A model generated the notes under the pieces. That model was not told where the DNA came from and made no database searches. It saw only the letters and a program-made list of their open reading frames with translations. A program made the position numbers and the translations under genes. A DNA stretch of 64,000 nucleotides, taken from assembly GCA_014529385.2 (NCBI GenBank), contig CM043953.1, forward strand, positions 116,721,549-116,785,548, read 5' to 3'. The first letter of the stretch is position 1. Every line of letters starts with the position of its first letter. The stretch is from Adiantum capillus-veneris (taxonomy: Eukaryota > Streptophyta > Polypodiopsida > Polypodiales > Pteridaceae). Of this stretch, positions 24,851-34,317 are shown piece by piece.

Positions 24851-24954
24851 TCCAATGAGAAGAGGGTGGTGGACACACTCTATGCCCTCAAAAATGTAGG
24901 GGGACAAAGTAGTCTTACACTTTTTAAATGGGCTCTTACCTAGTGAGAAGGTGG

Positions 24955-24974
24955 GGTGGGGGGGGGGGGGGGGC
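24955..24974. repeat. Poly-G run
   Basis: About 17-20 G residues follow GGTGGGGT close to the left end of the DNA element. Slippage or assembly collapse is likely in such a run. Confidence 0.8.
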
Positions 24975-25369
24975 CATATGGAACCTCCAACTTCCCTCCT
25001 TTTTGATCCGGTTTTGAAAAAATCCCAAAAATTTGAAATTTTACAAAAATTTCAAAACTCAAATTTCATCTTCTGAAAACCCCCCTAAAACTATTTTATG
25101 GTCAAAAAAACATTTTTTCATCTCAAAAAGTCAAAACGTGCATCCAAAAATCCTAAAATTCAAAATTTTTAAAAAACTTTTTAAAAATCTTTTTTTGCTA
25201 TCCAGAGCTCCCCCAAAATTAGTTATTAGGCAAAAAGGGATTTTCTCTCTCTAGAACCCCTTTTCCAACCCCTCCTTGGTTGCAACCATCACACTCATCC
25301 TCTACTCCAACACTCTCTCTCTTTACACCATCTCCATTGCTGCAGCAAGGAAGCTCCTCTCTCCTCCCC

Positions 25370-25475
25370 TACCACCTTCCATTGCCACACCAAGCAAGGC
25401 TTACTACCTTCTCCTCCCATTGCCACACCAAGCAAGGGTTGTCCACCTTCTCCTCCCATTGCCACAAGGGTTGAC
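25370..25475 (+). repeat. Pyrimidine-rich leader repeat before gene A
   Basis: Three copies of about 37 bp sharing CTTCTCCTCCCATTGCCACA (first copy degenerate) lie in the presumed 5' leader of gene A. The whole leader from 25250 to 25558 is rich in C and T. It mirrors the CT-rich leader of the transposase gene at the other end. Confidence 0.75.
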
Positions 25476-25558
25476 CATTTTCTCATATCACTTTACCCCA
25501 CCTACATTGTAGCAACAAGAAAGGTTCTTCTCCTCCTCCTAGTTTGCTTTGCTCAACC

Positions 25559-26899
25559 ATGGCCAACTCTACTTCGCAAAGGCGACCAAAGGATGAGGTC
25601 ACAGCACTTGCATGCCACAACACTAGAGGTGTAGATGATGAGTGGGTGCCACAAGAGTTCACCAAAGGTGCTTGGGTATACATGCAACCATCTGCTGTTG
25701 GCCCTCATCGTGTGCAGAATCGTGCAAACTTGGATCTTCATTGGAAAGGAAAGCTCCTTGGCTTCAAGAACCGCAAAGACAAGGGGACCGTAGCCATTGT
25801 GCAACATGTTTTCTCAATGTCAACCATGCACTTGCAACAACCACCTCGATTTCCAACACATTGTAAGTACATGTTTTGAGAATACAAAGCTAGGTGTGAA
25901 ATCACAGTGTAATGTTATTATGGATTCATACTTAACATTTGTCATACATTTATAGTCATATTTCCATCCACGTTGGTGGAGGAGCAGCCACTACATAGTC
26001 TCTCCGGCACATTCAATGCTATACATGCGGATATTGGAGCAATAATGTTCCCGCATCTTTGCCCAACCAAACTGGTTCAAAGCAGGATTTTCTTCTATTC
26101 TCACTCCTATATTGTCCCTACTTCTACACAAGCATTTGGAACGCTTGAACCCATCAAAGTAACTTCCTTATTAAGTATGGAGTGGCCGGTCCCAGATTTG
26201 TGGTCGGTAGCATCTTTCAAGCAAAAGATGATAATGGATGTCCAAAACTCTTTGAAATACTCTAAAGCTTCTAGGTCTATGGGCTTGAGCTGGTGTTTGC
26301 CTATTCATTGTTTTGTGCACATTTTTAAAGAGTTTGGATTTGTGGAGACTACCACAATGCTTGTATGTAAAGATGCGCATTACGAGGAATTAGGAAGGCT
26401 TTTAGAAGAGGACTGGGGTTTTGTGGAGGGCATGCACAACGGGGACCGGTACCGTTGTAAGGTTGGAGCTTCAAGTATTGGAATACGCTATTTGAAATCC
26501 CACACCTCCTTGTACATACGATTTCACTATGATCGTTGGATGTGCAAGCTTGGAGTGTGGACTCCCTTACAGAGTGTAGACGGCGCTATTGCAAGCTTTG
26601 ACATTGCAGTGAAGATGCCCAACGATGCTTTGGAGGCAGTCCAAGTGAACAAGCCTTGGACTCTCAGTAATGTTCGAGAACATTTGGTTATTATGGGTTT
26701 TGAGGCCCTTCAACAAGCACAATTTCGTTTACAAGGTCACAAGGTGAGAATCCTTCCACCACATTTTCAATACATCATGGTTTGTCGATCATTAGATGCT
26801 TATTGTAATGAATGTCCGCAGATTGGGAAGAGAATGAAAGACAAATTGAAGGTCGAGGAGGACTGGGGGATAGATGGAACTATGCTATCGATCTTATAA
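25559..26899 (+). CDS. Gene A, unknown protein of about 415 residues (two exons)
   Basis: Exon 1 is 25559-25862, starting at ATG (MANSTSQRRPKDEV). The donor GTAAGT and acceptor TTTATAG bound a 93-nt intron (25863-25955). Exon 2 is 25956-26899, and the frame is kept across the junction. The open frame of about 945 nt in exon 2 and the consensus splice sites argue for a real gene. The first 100 residues have a small-domain look (WVYMQPSAVGPHRV, then WKGKLLGFKNRKDKG), possibly a beta-barrel reader or DNA-binding module, but I cannot name it. The rest is a mixed alpha/beta protein with several Cys and His residues and a C-terminal CNECPQIG string. No transmembrane segment or signal peptide is evident. 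It sits 246 nt before gene B on the same strand inside the DNA element. Function unknown. Confidence 0.75.
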
Positions 26900-27056
26900 C
26901 TTTGTAACTCTTGCAATTTTCATATTGATCCCCGCTGTAATCAACATGATTTGCTTCGGCAAATCATGCCTTTGAATATAATTTTTTGCATTGGGATGAG
27001 AAATCATTTTTTGATGAAAGTGCCTTTTTTTTTAATGTCTTAAAAAAAGGGTACAT

Positions 27057-27064
27057 TATAAAAG
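27057..27064 (+). promoter_or_regulatory. TATA box of gene B
   Basis: TATAAAAG lies 82 nt before the ATG at 27146, at a spacing suited to a plant TATA promoter with a short leader. Confidence 0.65.
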
Positions 27065-27145
27065 GGGGGCCACCTAACTCATTTACTATTTTCACTTTTG
27101 CAACTCTTGAGCTCCTCCACTCTCTATCCACACCCCAGACTAAAC

Positions 27146-28716
27146 ATGGATGCTGCCACAGCCTCTGCATCTGTACCCACATCCACCCCTTTGTCACGCT
27201 TCATCCTCTTCCTAGAGGACACCAAATACAAAGGGAAGTTGGACCTCCACACCTTTTTTACTCGTCTCCCTGACCTTGACGCCACAGTTGCCCTTCACAT
27301 GGATGCATTTGAGGAGATTTCTGCGTTCATGGAGGAGCACATCATAAAATATTCTGTATCTATCCCCCCACATGCAGGGATCTGGGTGCCTTGCGATCTT
27401 TTGCTCTATATACACAAAGGTGATCGCCCATTCTCCAAGCGGTTGCAACGATTCCAAGAAATTGCAACCAATGCAAGCCATTACTTGGACGAGCAAGCCC
27501 CTGGGGTGTCAGCGCTCAAGAAGTGCAAGTTGGGGGTGGAGTACCTTTCTCGGCTCGCAACATTTATCTTCTTGGTGAGCGAGGAACCTGATTTGGAGGA
27601 GCCTTACCACACCTTCAAGTTGGGTCCTTTATCAAGGACACCAAGCAGCAGGTTATCCCCATGAACTCTGCAACGGAAGGAAAAGCACACCAGCTCGAGT
27701 ACCCTAGGGGTCTTGAGGAAGTGGTTGAGAAATCCATAGTTGCGGCTGGCCCTAGTGACACTCCAGTGCCACTACCACTAACGGATGTGGCTATCCCAGA
27801 GGTAGAAATTAGCCGCTTCTCCTCAGTGTTAGTGGATGGGGAGGAGTTTGTGTTCCTGCATGATTTGGAAAAAGCATTTGGCCTGCGCATGGATGAATGC
27901 TTGAGTGTGCTATGCAACAGTAGCAAATTTCCCTTAGACAATACGCCAGATGCCCTAGAAAGCAAGCTCTTGCCAGATGGGGACTCTGTTGCTGACACTA
28001 TTGCAGTTGTATGTGCGGAGGTCCTGGCAGCAGAGCAGTTGCACATGGCTGATGAAGATTTCCAAGCCACGCAAGCCAAGGTTGAGGCTGCTAGGATGCC
28101 TATGCCATTATGAAACCTCCCATCTGATGATCCAAAGCTTGTATCTGTGGTGCATGGGAGCATTGACTTGGATGCAAAGGGCAACAGGGAGGAGGACGAC
28201 AAGGAGCAGGAGGTAAACTGTATCCTAATTTTCATGTTACTATTTTATCCTTCGTTGTCTTTTTTCTCAACCTTCATCGGTTTATGACAGGATGTTGTGG
28301 AGGTTGATGATTTTGCTGCAAGGACGGGTGGCAAGCAGACGGGCTTTGGACCTCAAGCTTCCCTTGCGCATTACCTCGGACAACTCCCCCCTGGCGATGT
28401 GGCCATTATCCATAATGAATTTACTCCCCAAGCCCATTTTATGACTTGGTCATTAAAAGCTTTGAGCAAGTTTTTGTGTTTGAGTACCATTGCTCAAACT
28501 GCGCATCAAGTGTTCCTAGTGCGTAGATCCCTTGTATGCACAGCGTTTGGCACTGGCTTTTGTGGTAAAGTGCTTGCCCAGATAGGGATACATGCTTCCA
28601 TTGGCTCAACTGACCCAAATGCCATAGCGCAGTCCCTCTTGACTAGGGAGTTGCCTTACGTGCAAAATAGGCGCCAGGAAATGGTCAAAAAATTTCTGAA
28701 CTCCTCAGATACATGA
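27146..28716 (+). pseudogene. Gene B, unknown protein, one frameshift and one nonsense codon
   Basis: The start is ATG at 27146 (MDAATASASVPTSTPLSRF). Exon 1 would end at 28212 (GAG before GTAAAC) and exon 2 runs 28291-28716, with a 78-nt intron ending in TGACAG. Two lesions break it. A one-base loss near 27625 shifts the frame; restoring one base would make the total an exact multiple of three. An in-frame TGA at 28111-28113 lies inside otherwise continuous coding sequence. Intact length would be about 497 residues. The first third is mostly alpha-helical, the middle is acidic, and the C-terminal 140 residues contain HYLGQLPPGDVAI and FGTGFCGKV. I do not recognise the family. AATAAA follows at about 28739. 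The lesions could also be assembly errors. Confidence 0.7.
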
Positions 28717-28888
28717 TGTAAAATCACCGTGCTAGAAGGAATAAAAAATATTTGAAATTGTCTCTCTATATTGCAAATTCTTTTCAATCTGATTTGTCAA
28801 TCTTGAAAATTGTTTCAATTGGTGATATGAATTGTTTTTTGACTTTGTTATTTCAAGGTATGTAATTGCTGTCAATTTGAGTATAATT

Positions 28889-29068
28889 GTGATTTTTAAG
28901 TACCCTAGGGGGTTAGATTAGCCTATAAGGGGCAAAAAATGCTTGGCCACAAGGGCGCGCAAATGGCCCATCCATCAGTTTTGGATGGGCCATTTGCGCG
29001 CCCTTGTGGCCAGGCATTTTTTTGCCCCTTATAGGCCAATCTACCCCCTAGGGTACTTAAAAAGCACA
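28889..29068. repeat. Palindrome 1 between convergent gene pairs
   Basis: Inverted arms of about 85 bp are separated by a very short loop (around CAGTTT at 28978). The arms share AAGTACCCTAGGGGG, CCTATAAGGGGCAAAAAA, GGCCACAAGGGCGCGCAAAT and GGCCCATCCAT. Only a few mismatches are seen. The transcript would fold into a long hairpin on either strand. It lies about 170 nt beyond the stop of gene B. Confidence 0.95.
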
Positions 29069-29382
29069 AATTTATTGCAATGGATTGGTTTTGCATCATT
29101 CATTTAAATGCAACCTTTTTATGCCAATTCCAGTATATGTTCACACTCAAAGACACTAGAAAAGCTCAAATCAATTATGAAATGAAGTTTCCAGCAAACT
29201 ATCACTTGCTTTAGCTCTACCTACTACACCCTTGCACCAAAAAGTCAAATTACATTGGACACTTGGTTTCACAATATGTTATTTGTTTTGATATCCTATA
29301 AGGAATTCAAAGCTTGAAATGACCAAAAAAAGGTGTCCATAAGGATCCATATAAAATATTGATGCAAAACCAATAGGTTTTA

Positions 29383-29577
29383 GTAAATTTGGTTATTTTA
29401 AGTACCCTTGGGGGTAGATAAGCCTACAAGGGGCAGAAAAAGGCCTGGCCACAAGGGCGCACAAATGGCCCATCCATCAATTTTGGATGGGCCATTTGCC
29501 CGCCCTTGTGGCCAAGCCTTTTTCTGCCCCTTGTAGGCTTATCTACCCCTAAGGGTACTTAAAATGCACAAATTTAC
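29383..29577. repeat. Palindrome 2, diverged copy of palindrome 1
   Basis: Inverted arms of about 95 bp match palindrome 1 in order and content (AAGTACCCTT, CCTACAAGGGGCAGAAAAAG, GGCCACAAGGGCGCACAAAT, GGCCCATCCAT) with substitutions. Some of these changes are paired between arms, so the palindrome itself is kept. It ends 143 bp from the stop of the H3-like gene. Confidence 0.95.
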
Positions 29578-29720
29578 TGAAATTGACTGCAATTACATAC
29601 AGAACTTGAAATTACAAAGATAATAGACAAAGTAGACACAACTGTTGATCATATTGTCATTGGAAAGTCAAATCATTACAAAGATAAGGGTGTGCAATAC
29701 AAAAAGAGGGGTAACTTCGG

Positions 29721-30617
29721 CTAATACTCGAAGTCTCGTCGCAATCGTCGTGCAAGCTGCATATCTTTTGGCTGTATTGTCACTCGCTTTGCATGAATGG
29801 CACATAGGTTGGTATCTTCAATCACTGAAATGATGTGGGCCTCTGCAGCTTCTTGAATAGCCTCTAGCGCTATTGCTTGCATTCTATACTGATTTCCATA
29901 GCTTTGAAGCACTTCCTTCACAGTGCGAGCAAAGGGGGCGCGTCGAATCAAGAGCTCCGTCGTCTTCTGGTAGTGGCGGATTTCTGCAAATGCCCTTGCT
30001 ATTTTTCGGCGCCGCTGCGGTTGTCTTGGGGGCACTTGCACATTTGCTGGTGGGCGGCATGTAGGCTTCTTGAAAAACTTAGACTTGCGTCTGTTTACAT
30101 GCTTAGGGGCTGGTTCTGTAGCCTGTTCTGATTCTTCCTCTTCCCTTGGTTGCCGATCTTGTCGTGTGGGGAGAGCTCCCTTGCCTTGAGGCAATGTCTT
30201 CCCCCCAACGGCCACCCGGTGTGTGCGCGGTATTTTTTCTCGCAGCCATGGTGGCTCACTCTCTGATTCGGTGTCTGTATTGACCACCCGAGTCCTAGAT
30301 GGTCCTGCTTGTGATTGGGGGCGCGACGGCTGCTCCCTATCGGACTCTAATGTTTGCTGGCCCTCTGCTTCTCTCCAGCGCTGGGCACGTTGCTTCATTC
30401 TCTTTCTAGGTGTTATATCTTGAGGAGGTGGAGACTCAACAGTCCTTGATGACTCTCGTGCCCTACCACCATGCCCACTACCAGAAGAGTTCCTGGAACG
30501 GCCAGGTGTTCGTGGCCGTTTTCTTGTGCCTTTAAGCCATGACGGCTTCTCACATCCTTGGAGGGTGTTTTTGTTGGCAGGCGGATGCTCTTTCGCGGTT
30601 TGTTTGGTGCGCGCCAT
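29721..30617 (-). CDS. Histone H3-like protein with a 200-residue tail, 298 residues
   Basis: An uninterrupted, intronless frame from ATG at 30617. Residues 2-8 are ARTKQTA, identical to the canonical H3 start including Lys4. From residue 9 the tail diverges (KEHPPANK), so the K9/S10, K14, K27 and K36 contexts are absent. Residues 9-207 are rich in Arg, Ser, Pro, Gln and Glu, with basic patches such as [11 protein letters not shown] and PRKRMKQR. Residues 208-298 are a complete H3 histone fold: [18 protein letters not shown] (alpha-N and alpha-1), [17 protein letters not shown] (alpha-2), then [10 protein letters not shown] and [11 protein letters not shown] (alpha-3). H275 and D285, with 10-residue spacing, match the H3 four-helix-bundle pair H113/D123; C272 matches C110. 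Loop 1 has normal H3 length, unlike most CENH3. Canonical H3 has 135-136 residues. It lies 139 nt downstream of the transposase gene on the same strand. A role in chromatin targeting is inference. Confidence 0.9.
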   Translation of the reverse strand: MARTKQTAKEHPPANKNTLQGCEKPSWLKGTRKRPRTPGRSRNSSGSGHGGRARESSRTVESPPPQDITPRKRMKQRAQRWREAEGQQTLESDREQPSRPQSQAGPSRTRVVNTDTESESEPPWLREKIPRTHRVAVGGKTLPQGKGALPTRQDRQPREEEESEQATEPAPKHVNRRKSKFFKKPTCRPPANVQVPPRQPQRRRKIARAFAEIRHYQKTTELLIRRAPFARTVKEVLQSYGNQYRMQAIALEAIQEAAEAHIISVIEDTNLCAIHAKRVTIQPKDMQLARRLRRDFEY

Positions 30618-30672
30618 TTCGTTGGTAAGAGCTCACCTGTTCTTAAGAAATGAGTGATTTATGAGAGCATGC

Positions 30673-30684
30673 AATATTTATAAG
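30673..30684 (-). promoter_or_regulatory. TATA box of the H3-like gene
   Basis: The minus strand reads CTTATAAATATT, placing TATAAAT about 60 nt before the ATG at 30617. It lies in the 139-nt gap after the transposase stop, suggesting that the histone gene has its own promoter. Confidence 0.65.
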
Positions 30685-30756
30685 GGCCCATTTAAAAAGG
30701 GACCTGTTCACACTAATTTTTTTAAAAGAAGTATTATTTTTTAAATAAACATGTCG

Positions 30757-33680
30757 CTAAGAGTTGGACCCTGCGTTCACGTTTAGTGACTCGCGCAGTA
30801 TCCACTTTGATCCTTGTCGCACTCTGCATCGCCGCCATGCAGCATGCTTGGTAGGACCTTGCGACATTTGCCACTTGTTGCTACGCTCTTGACGACTCCA
30901 TTTGCGCACTTCAATAGCAATCTTGGATTGTCGCGCACGCTCCATTGTGAGCTTACGAGCAAATGTTGTGCGAAAAAACCAGTTGAACATCTCCTCCAAA
31001 TAATTGGATTGCACCATTCCACCACCATGTCGAGTATTTTTGAAGTACACTCCCCTTGCTCGATAATGGGACTTCTCCATGCCTTGAGTGCTAAAAATTT
31101 CAAGCGATCCATACTTGTGCATAAAAAATGCACCATGCGCAAACAAGATATGATGTTCACATGAGCAAACGATCCACATTAGTAAATAAAAACAATCCCT
31201 TGTAATGAATACACCATGAATGACTTACCATGTAATGTGTGATGTTATTTTCACCCCAAGAAAGGGTGAAGACCTTGGTAAAATCCGCCAAAGCTTCTTG
31301 AAATGATTGCCGTTGTTCTTCTGTTGTGCTGTTAAGGCTCATAAGCTTGACCATTTTATCAAAATGGGCCCAAACTTGCTTGCGCTTCTTTGCAAGCTCG
31401 CCATTTGAATCATGGTCAGTAGTAGCTTTGCATAACTCCTTCCAAAGCTCCCAAAGGTTACCTGCCTGTTGGTTGGAGCTGCTTTGATCATCATATCGAC
31501 TTGGCTTTCCTTGGGAAACTTTCTTCAAAAAGTGTCTAGCTTTTTGTCCACTCATTGACACTTGTTGAGCAATTTCATGGGCCTCCCCTGTGTTCTTTGC
31601 AGCAACTATAGACACATTTCCACCGTGACAGCCAATGGAATTCAAGAGTACCTCCACTCTTTCGATCGCTTCCTGGGACTTTTCCAACGGTTTCATTGTG
31701 AAAGCATAGTCAATGTGGAGCTTCAATAGCCTATCAAAAATACGCATGAATGCGTGTAATGTACAAAAATGTACATTCGATAGAGGAAATCGAAAGATTG
31801 GATTCCAAGTGTGGTCCTTTTGATCACGGTCTGGGGCATTGAGCATGGGACATCTCAGAATAGACGCTTCCCATTCTCTACCTTCATCTCCGACATCATG
31901 ACAATCTAACCCTTGTTCTCCATGCCCTTGCCATGGAAGCATGTAACTGGCCTTTGCAGTGCTCTTATGTGATTTTTGTCCATTAGGTTTGTACCCTCGA
32001 GTGAAAAATGGACAAGGCATGAGAGAAGAAGCCCCTTGCTTGCAGCCAAGCAAACACTTTATGGTCTTCAAATCCCCACCTAAGTGCCACTCCACATCAT
32101 AACTACCAAAGCCCTCAATCTCCAACTTTTGACCTACAATTTGGGAGTGTATTACTTCTGTGATCCATGGAGTTCTCTCAAAAATCCACGAAAGTACTCC
32201 ATTGGTCTCTTTGGGCACCTCAATAGCACCCAACCACCAAATGTCTTTCTCTGATTGCACGCTAAAAGATAGGGTGGGATATGGCTTGACTGAATCCCTT
32301 CGCTTGGTTTGCAGAAGGGCCTCGTTCATTAGAGTGACACTTAGCCTCTCTAACCTTCGGCCTTTCACTATTTGACACTCATCGAGTTTCAGCACAAAAG
32401 CGACTTTTGTGCCAAGCACTACAAAATAAATAGTGCTAAGACCTTAAACTTCAGCTTCTATGAAAAGAATAATACCAAAAAAAAAAGTAAAGTGTGTCAC
32501 CTTCTTCAGGTAACTCGTAAAATCTAAGCATGGCTTCTTGAAGCCTTCTAAGATCCACGAAAATATTGTTCCACATTGTGTAAGGAAAGCCCTTATTCGA
32601 AGGTCTTATGGATTGTTTCTTACCTTTTCCCCTTGTCTTTGTTGCGCACGAAGCATAAAGGGAAGTTGGCATTGTGTCCTCAATGTGTAGGTATGTCCCA
32701 ATGCGGGAGAACACATCTTCGTTTGTGGCCTTCTTTGCGAGCTTAACCTTGTGAGGAACGGGAAATAGGTTTTCCACAATGCCATGTTCTTTGAGGGCAT
32801 CCTTTAGGAGTTGAAAAATAGCCTGATAGGCTTTGGTGCTGATTCCAGCCTCATCACAAGCTTGTTGAACGTCATCATCATTAACCACATTTCTTAATTT
32901 ACGCATAAAGTCCTTGGTGACTGCATCCTTAATGTGCTTACCTCCAGGTGATTGTAAGATAGAAATAACGTCCTCGGTGTTGAGACAACTAGTGAGAAGG
33001 TTGACTCGATTATCTTGGCTTGTTCCACCACATGCCTCCTGGATGAAGTTTCTAGCAACAAATAAACATAAATGTTAGAAAATAGTGTGAAGTAAGAATG
33101 CAGCATGCAAGTAAAGACCAAATCACCTTGTGGCTGTAACTCGTCGTTTGCGTGCTCCTCCGGAATGTGCAAGAGTTTCAATGGATGAATACGGGCGTTT
33201 GCGTTCCCTTGCACCAAGGGGTGTTTCTTTCAAGTATGTGATGGTGTTGGTAAGCTTCTGGATGTGGGACTCCTTTTCTTGCATTTGTTGTTCAAGACTT
33301 TTAACTACCCTCTCCGAAGAGGCAACACTCTCTTGTAATGCCGTCGTCTTGAGGTAAAGAGCTTGACATTCGTGCATCCACATATGCAAAGAAGCACCTG
33401 CACCCATACACAGCCACTTGCAATAGCCTAACAAGCCTGCTTCTCCCCTCCCAAGAAATTGAAGAAATGTGGAAAGGCTATTAAACGGTGGATGGAAGCG
33501 GCTTATAGGATCGTAAGGGTACAAATGGCCATCCACCCAAATGTCAACATTGTTCTCACAAGCGGTGCGACGTTCCTGTGATGACCTTTGATCACCTTCA
33601 CTAGTGGTCTTCGGTGCAAATGCCGTGGGTAAGCGAATATGTATGCTTTTGGTGAGTATGTGGTGGTGGAAGCAAACCAT
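30757..33680 (-). CDS. DDE transposase, RAG1-like ligand layout, about 897 residues (four exons)
   Basis: Exons on the minus strand: 33680-33127, 33051-32501, 32418-31229 and about 31155-30757. Introns of 75, 82 and about 73 nt have GT donors, and every junction keeps frame. The first ATG in frame after the CT-rich leader is 33680. A coiled coil spans about residues 120-160 and a helical segment (DDDVQQACDEAGISTKAYQA) lies near 240. The core has D381 (FVLKLDECQ), D484 (LGGDLKTIK), C504 (MPCPFF), a C-x2-H motif (HFCTLH, C587/H590), H767 and H772 (HHILFAHG), and E792 (STQGMEKSH). RAG1 has D600, D708, C727/C730, H937, H942 and E962. Offsets here of D to C (+20), H to H (+5) and H to E (+20) nearly match RAG1 (+19, +5, +20), although the second Cys of CxxC is Phe. 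The intron 3 acceptor looks mutated (AA for AG). An alternative in-frame AG at 31114 would drop both His residues. Confidence 0.75.
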
Positions 33681-33699
33681 TTTTGATGTCCGTGAGCAC

Positions 33700-33895
33700 C
33701 ATGGAAGCTGTTGCGTGAGGAAGAAAATGATGAAAAGATAGAGGGGGAAGGGTAGAGAGGCTGAGCAGGATGGGAGGAGAGAAGGAGGGAGGGAGGGGAG
33801 GGAGAGATTGGGGAGGAGGAGGAAGGTAGGGGCAGAGAGGGAGAGGACAGGGAGAGGGAGAGAGGAGGGAGGAGGAGGAGAGAACAAAATGTTTA
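33700..33895 (-). other. CT-rich leader of the transposase gene
   Basis: Almost pure pyrimidine on the minus strand (runs of CTCCTCC and CCCTCCCTCC), lying directly before the presumed start codon. A TATATA at about 33984-33990 lies farther upstream. Although open in the coding frame, its composition argues for an untranslated leader rather than protein. Confidence 0.55.
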
Positions 33896-34239
33896 TTACT
33901 TTTTGGGGGAAAAGATTTTTGGAAAAATGGACTTTCTAAGCTTGTGGGTTTAAAAATGGGTCAAAAAATGATTTTTGGATATGTATATATGTTGGGAGGG
34001 AGTTTTAAGTAAAAAACAAATAAAAATGAAAATTTTTAAAAAAAGTCAAATTTTGACTCTTTTTGACCCACGGAATTGCTGATGTGGACACACCCCTATG
34101 CTTCCTTCACTTTAAAAAAAGCTAGAGAGAGAAAGCAACCCTTTAGGTCCACATCCTACATTTGTCTTAAAAAAAGGCTAGAAAAGTCTACTCAAAACTA
34201 CCTTCTTCAATGCCCTTGCCCCCTAAACCCCACACAACA

Positions 34240-34317
34240 TTATCCTTAATCCCTAAAAATTAGGATTCCTTACAAGGCCCATGCAAGGTTCATATTTCTC
34301 CTAATGCCTTAGATTTT
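34240..34317. repeat. Right terminal inverted repeat (candidate)
   Basis: In the reverse complement it reads AAAATCT, CATTAGGAGAAATATGAACC, GGGCC, then GGGATTAAGGATAAT, matching the left end at 24784-24850 with one gap. R-like sequence resumes just to the right. Confidence 0.6.

Larger units (their letters stand above)
24784..34317. mobile_element. 9.5-kb DNA element with DDE transposase and histone H3-like gene
   Basis: The unit is delimited by imperfect inverted repeats (24784-24850 and 34240-34317) and by interruption of a repeat R copy. R copy 2 breaks off at the left end, and R-like 3' sequence (CTTCTAGTACCTTTC) resumes just after the right end. Inside are genes A and B rightward, and a DDE transposase and an H3-like gene leftward. 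The pairs converge on two related palindromes. Intergenic gaps are small (139-246 nt between neighbours on each strand) and introns are 73-93 nt, giving a far denser layout than anything else here. I see no clear target duplication. The boundaries rest on by-eye alignment, so the exact ends may be off by tens of bases. Confidence 0.65.

Noticed and set aside
25276-25512. Short proteins encoded in the gene A leader
   Set aside because: They are translations of a CT-rich tandem repeat on both strands, with no conserved signal.
24886-25912. RAG-type heptamer (CACAGTG) marking the left end of the element
   Set aside because: A CACAGTG occurs at about 25909, but it lies inside gene A intron 1, not at the terminal repeat, and has no partner at the right end. 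It is a chance match.
28889-29577. CRISPR-like or regular direct-repeat array
   Set aside because: The units are two inverted-repeat hairpins, not spaced direct repeats, and the DNA is eukaryotic.
29721-30617. Calling the H3-like gene a CENH3 (centromeric H3)
   Set aside because: The MARTK start and long tail fit, but loop 1 has the normal H3 length and the core retains [13 protein letters not shown] and PKDxQLARR, which are closer to ordinary H3. CENH3 normally has a longer loop 1.
29721-30617. An ordinary host histone H3 gene that happens to lie next to a transposon
   Set aside because: Its length, novel tail and position inside the terminal repeats, 139 nt from the transposase stop, all argue for an element gene. 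Not fully excluded without other copies.
33700-33887. Proline/leucine-rich N-terminal extension of the transposase
   Set aside because: The frame is open only because the sequence is pyrimidine-rich. There is no in-frame ATG before 33680 and the composition fits a leader.
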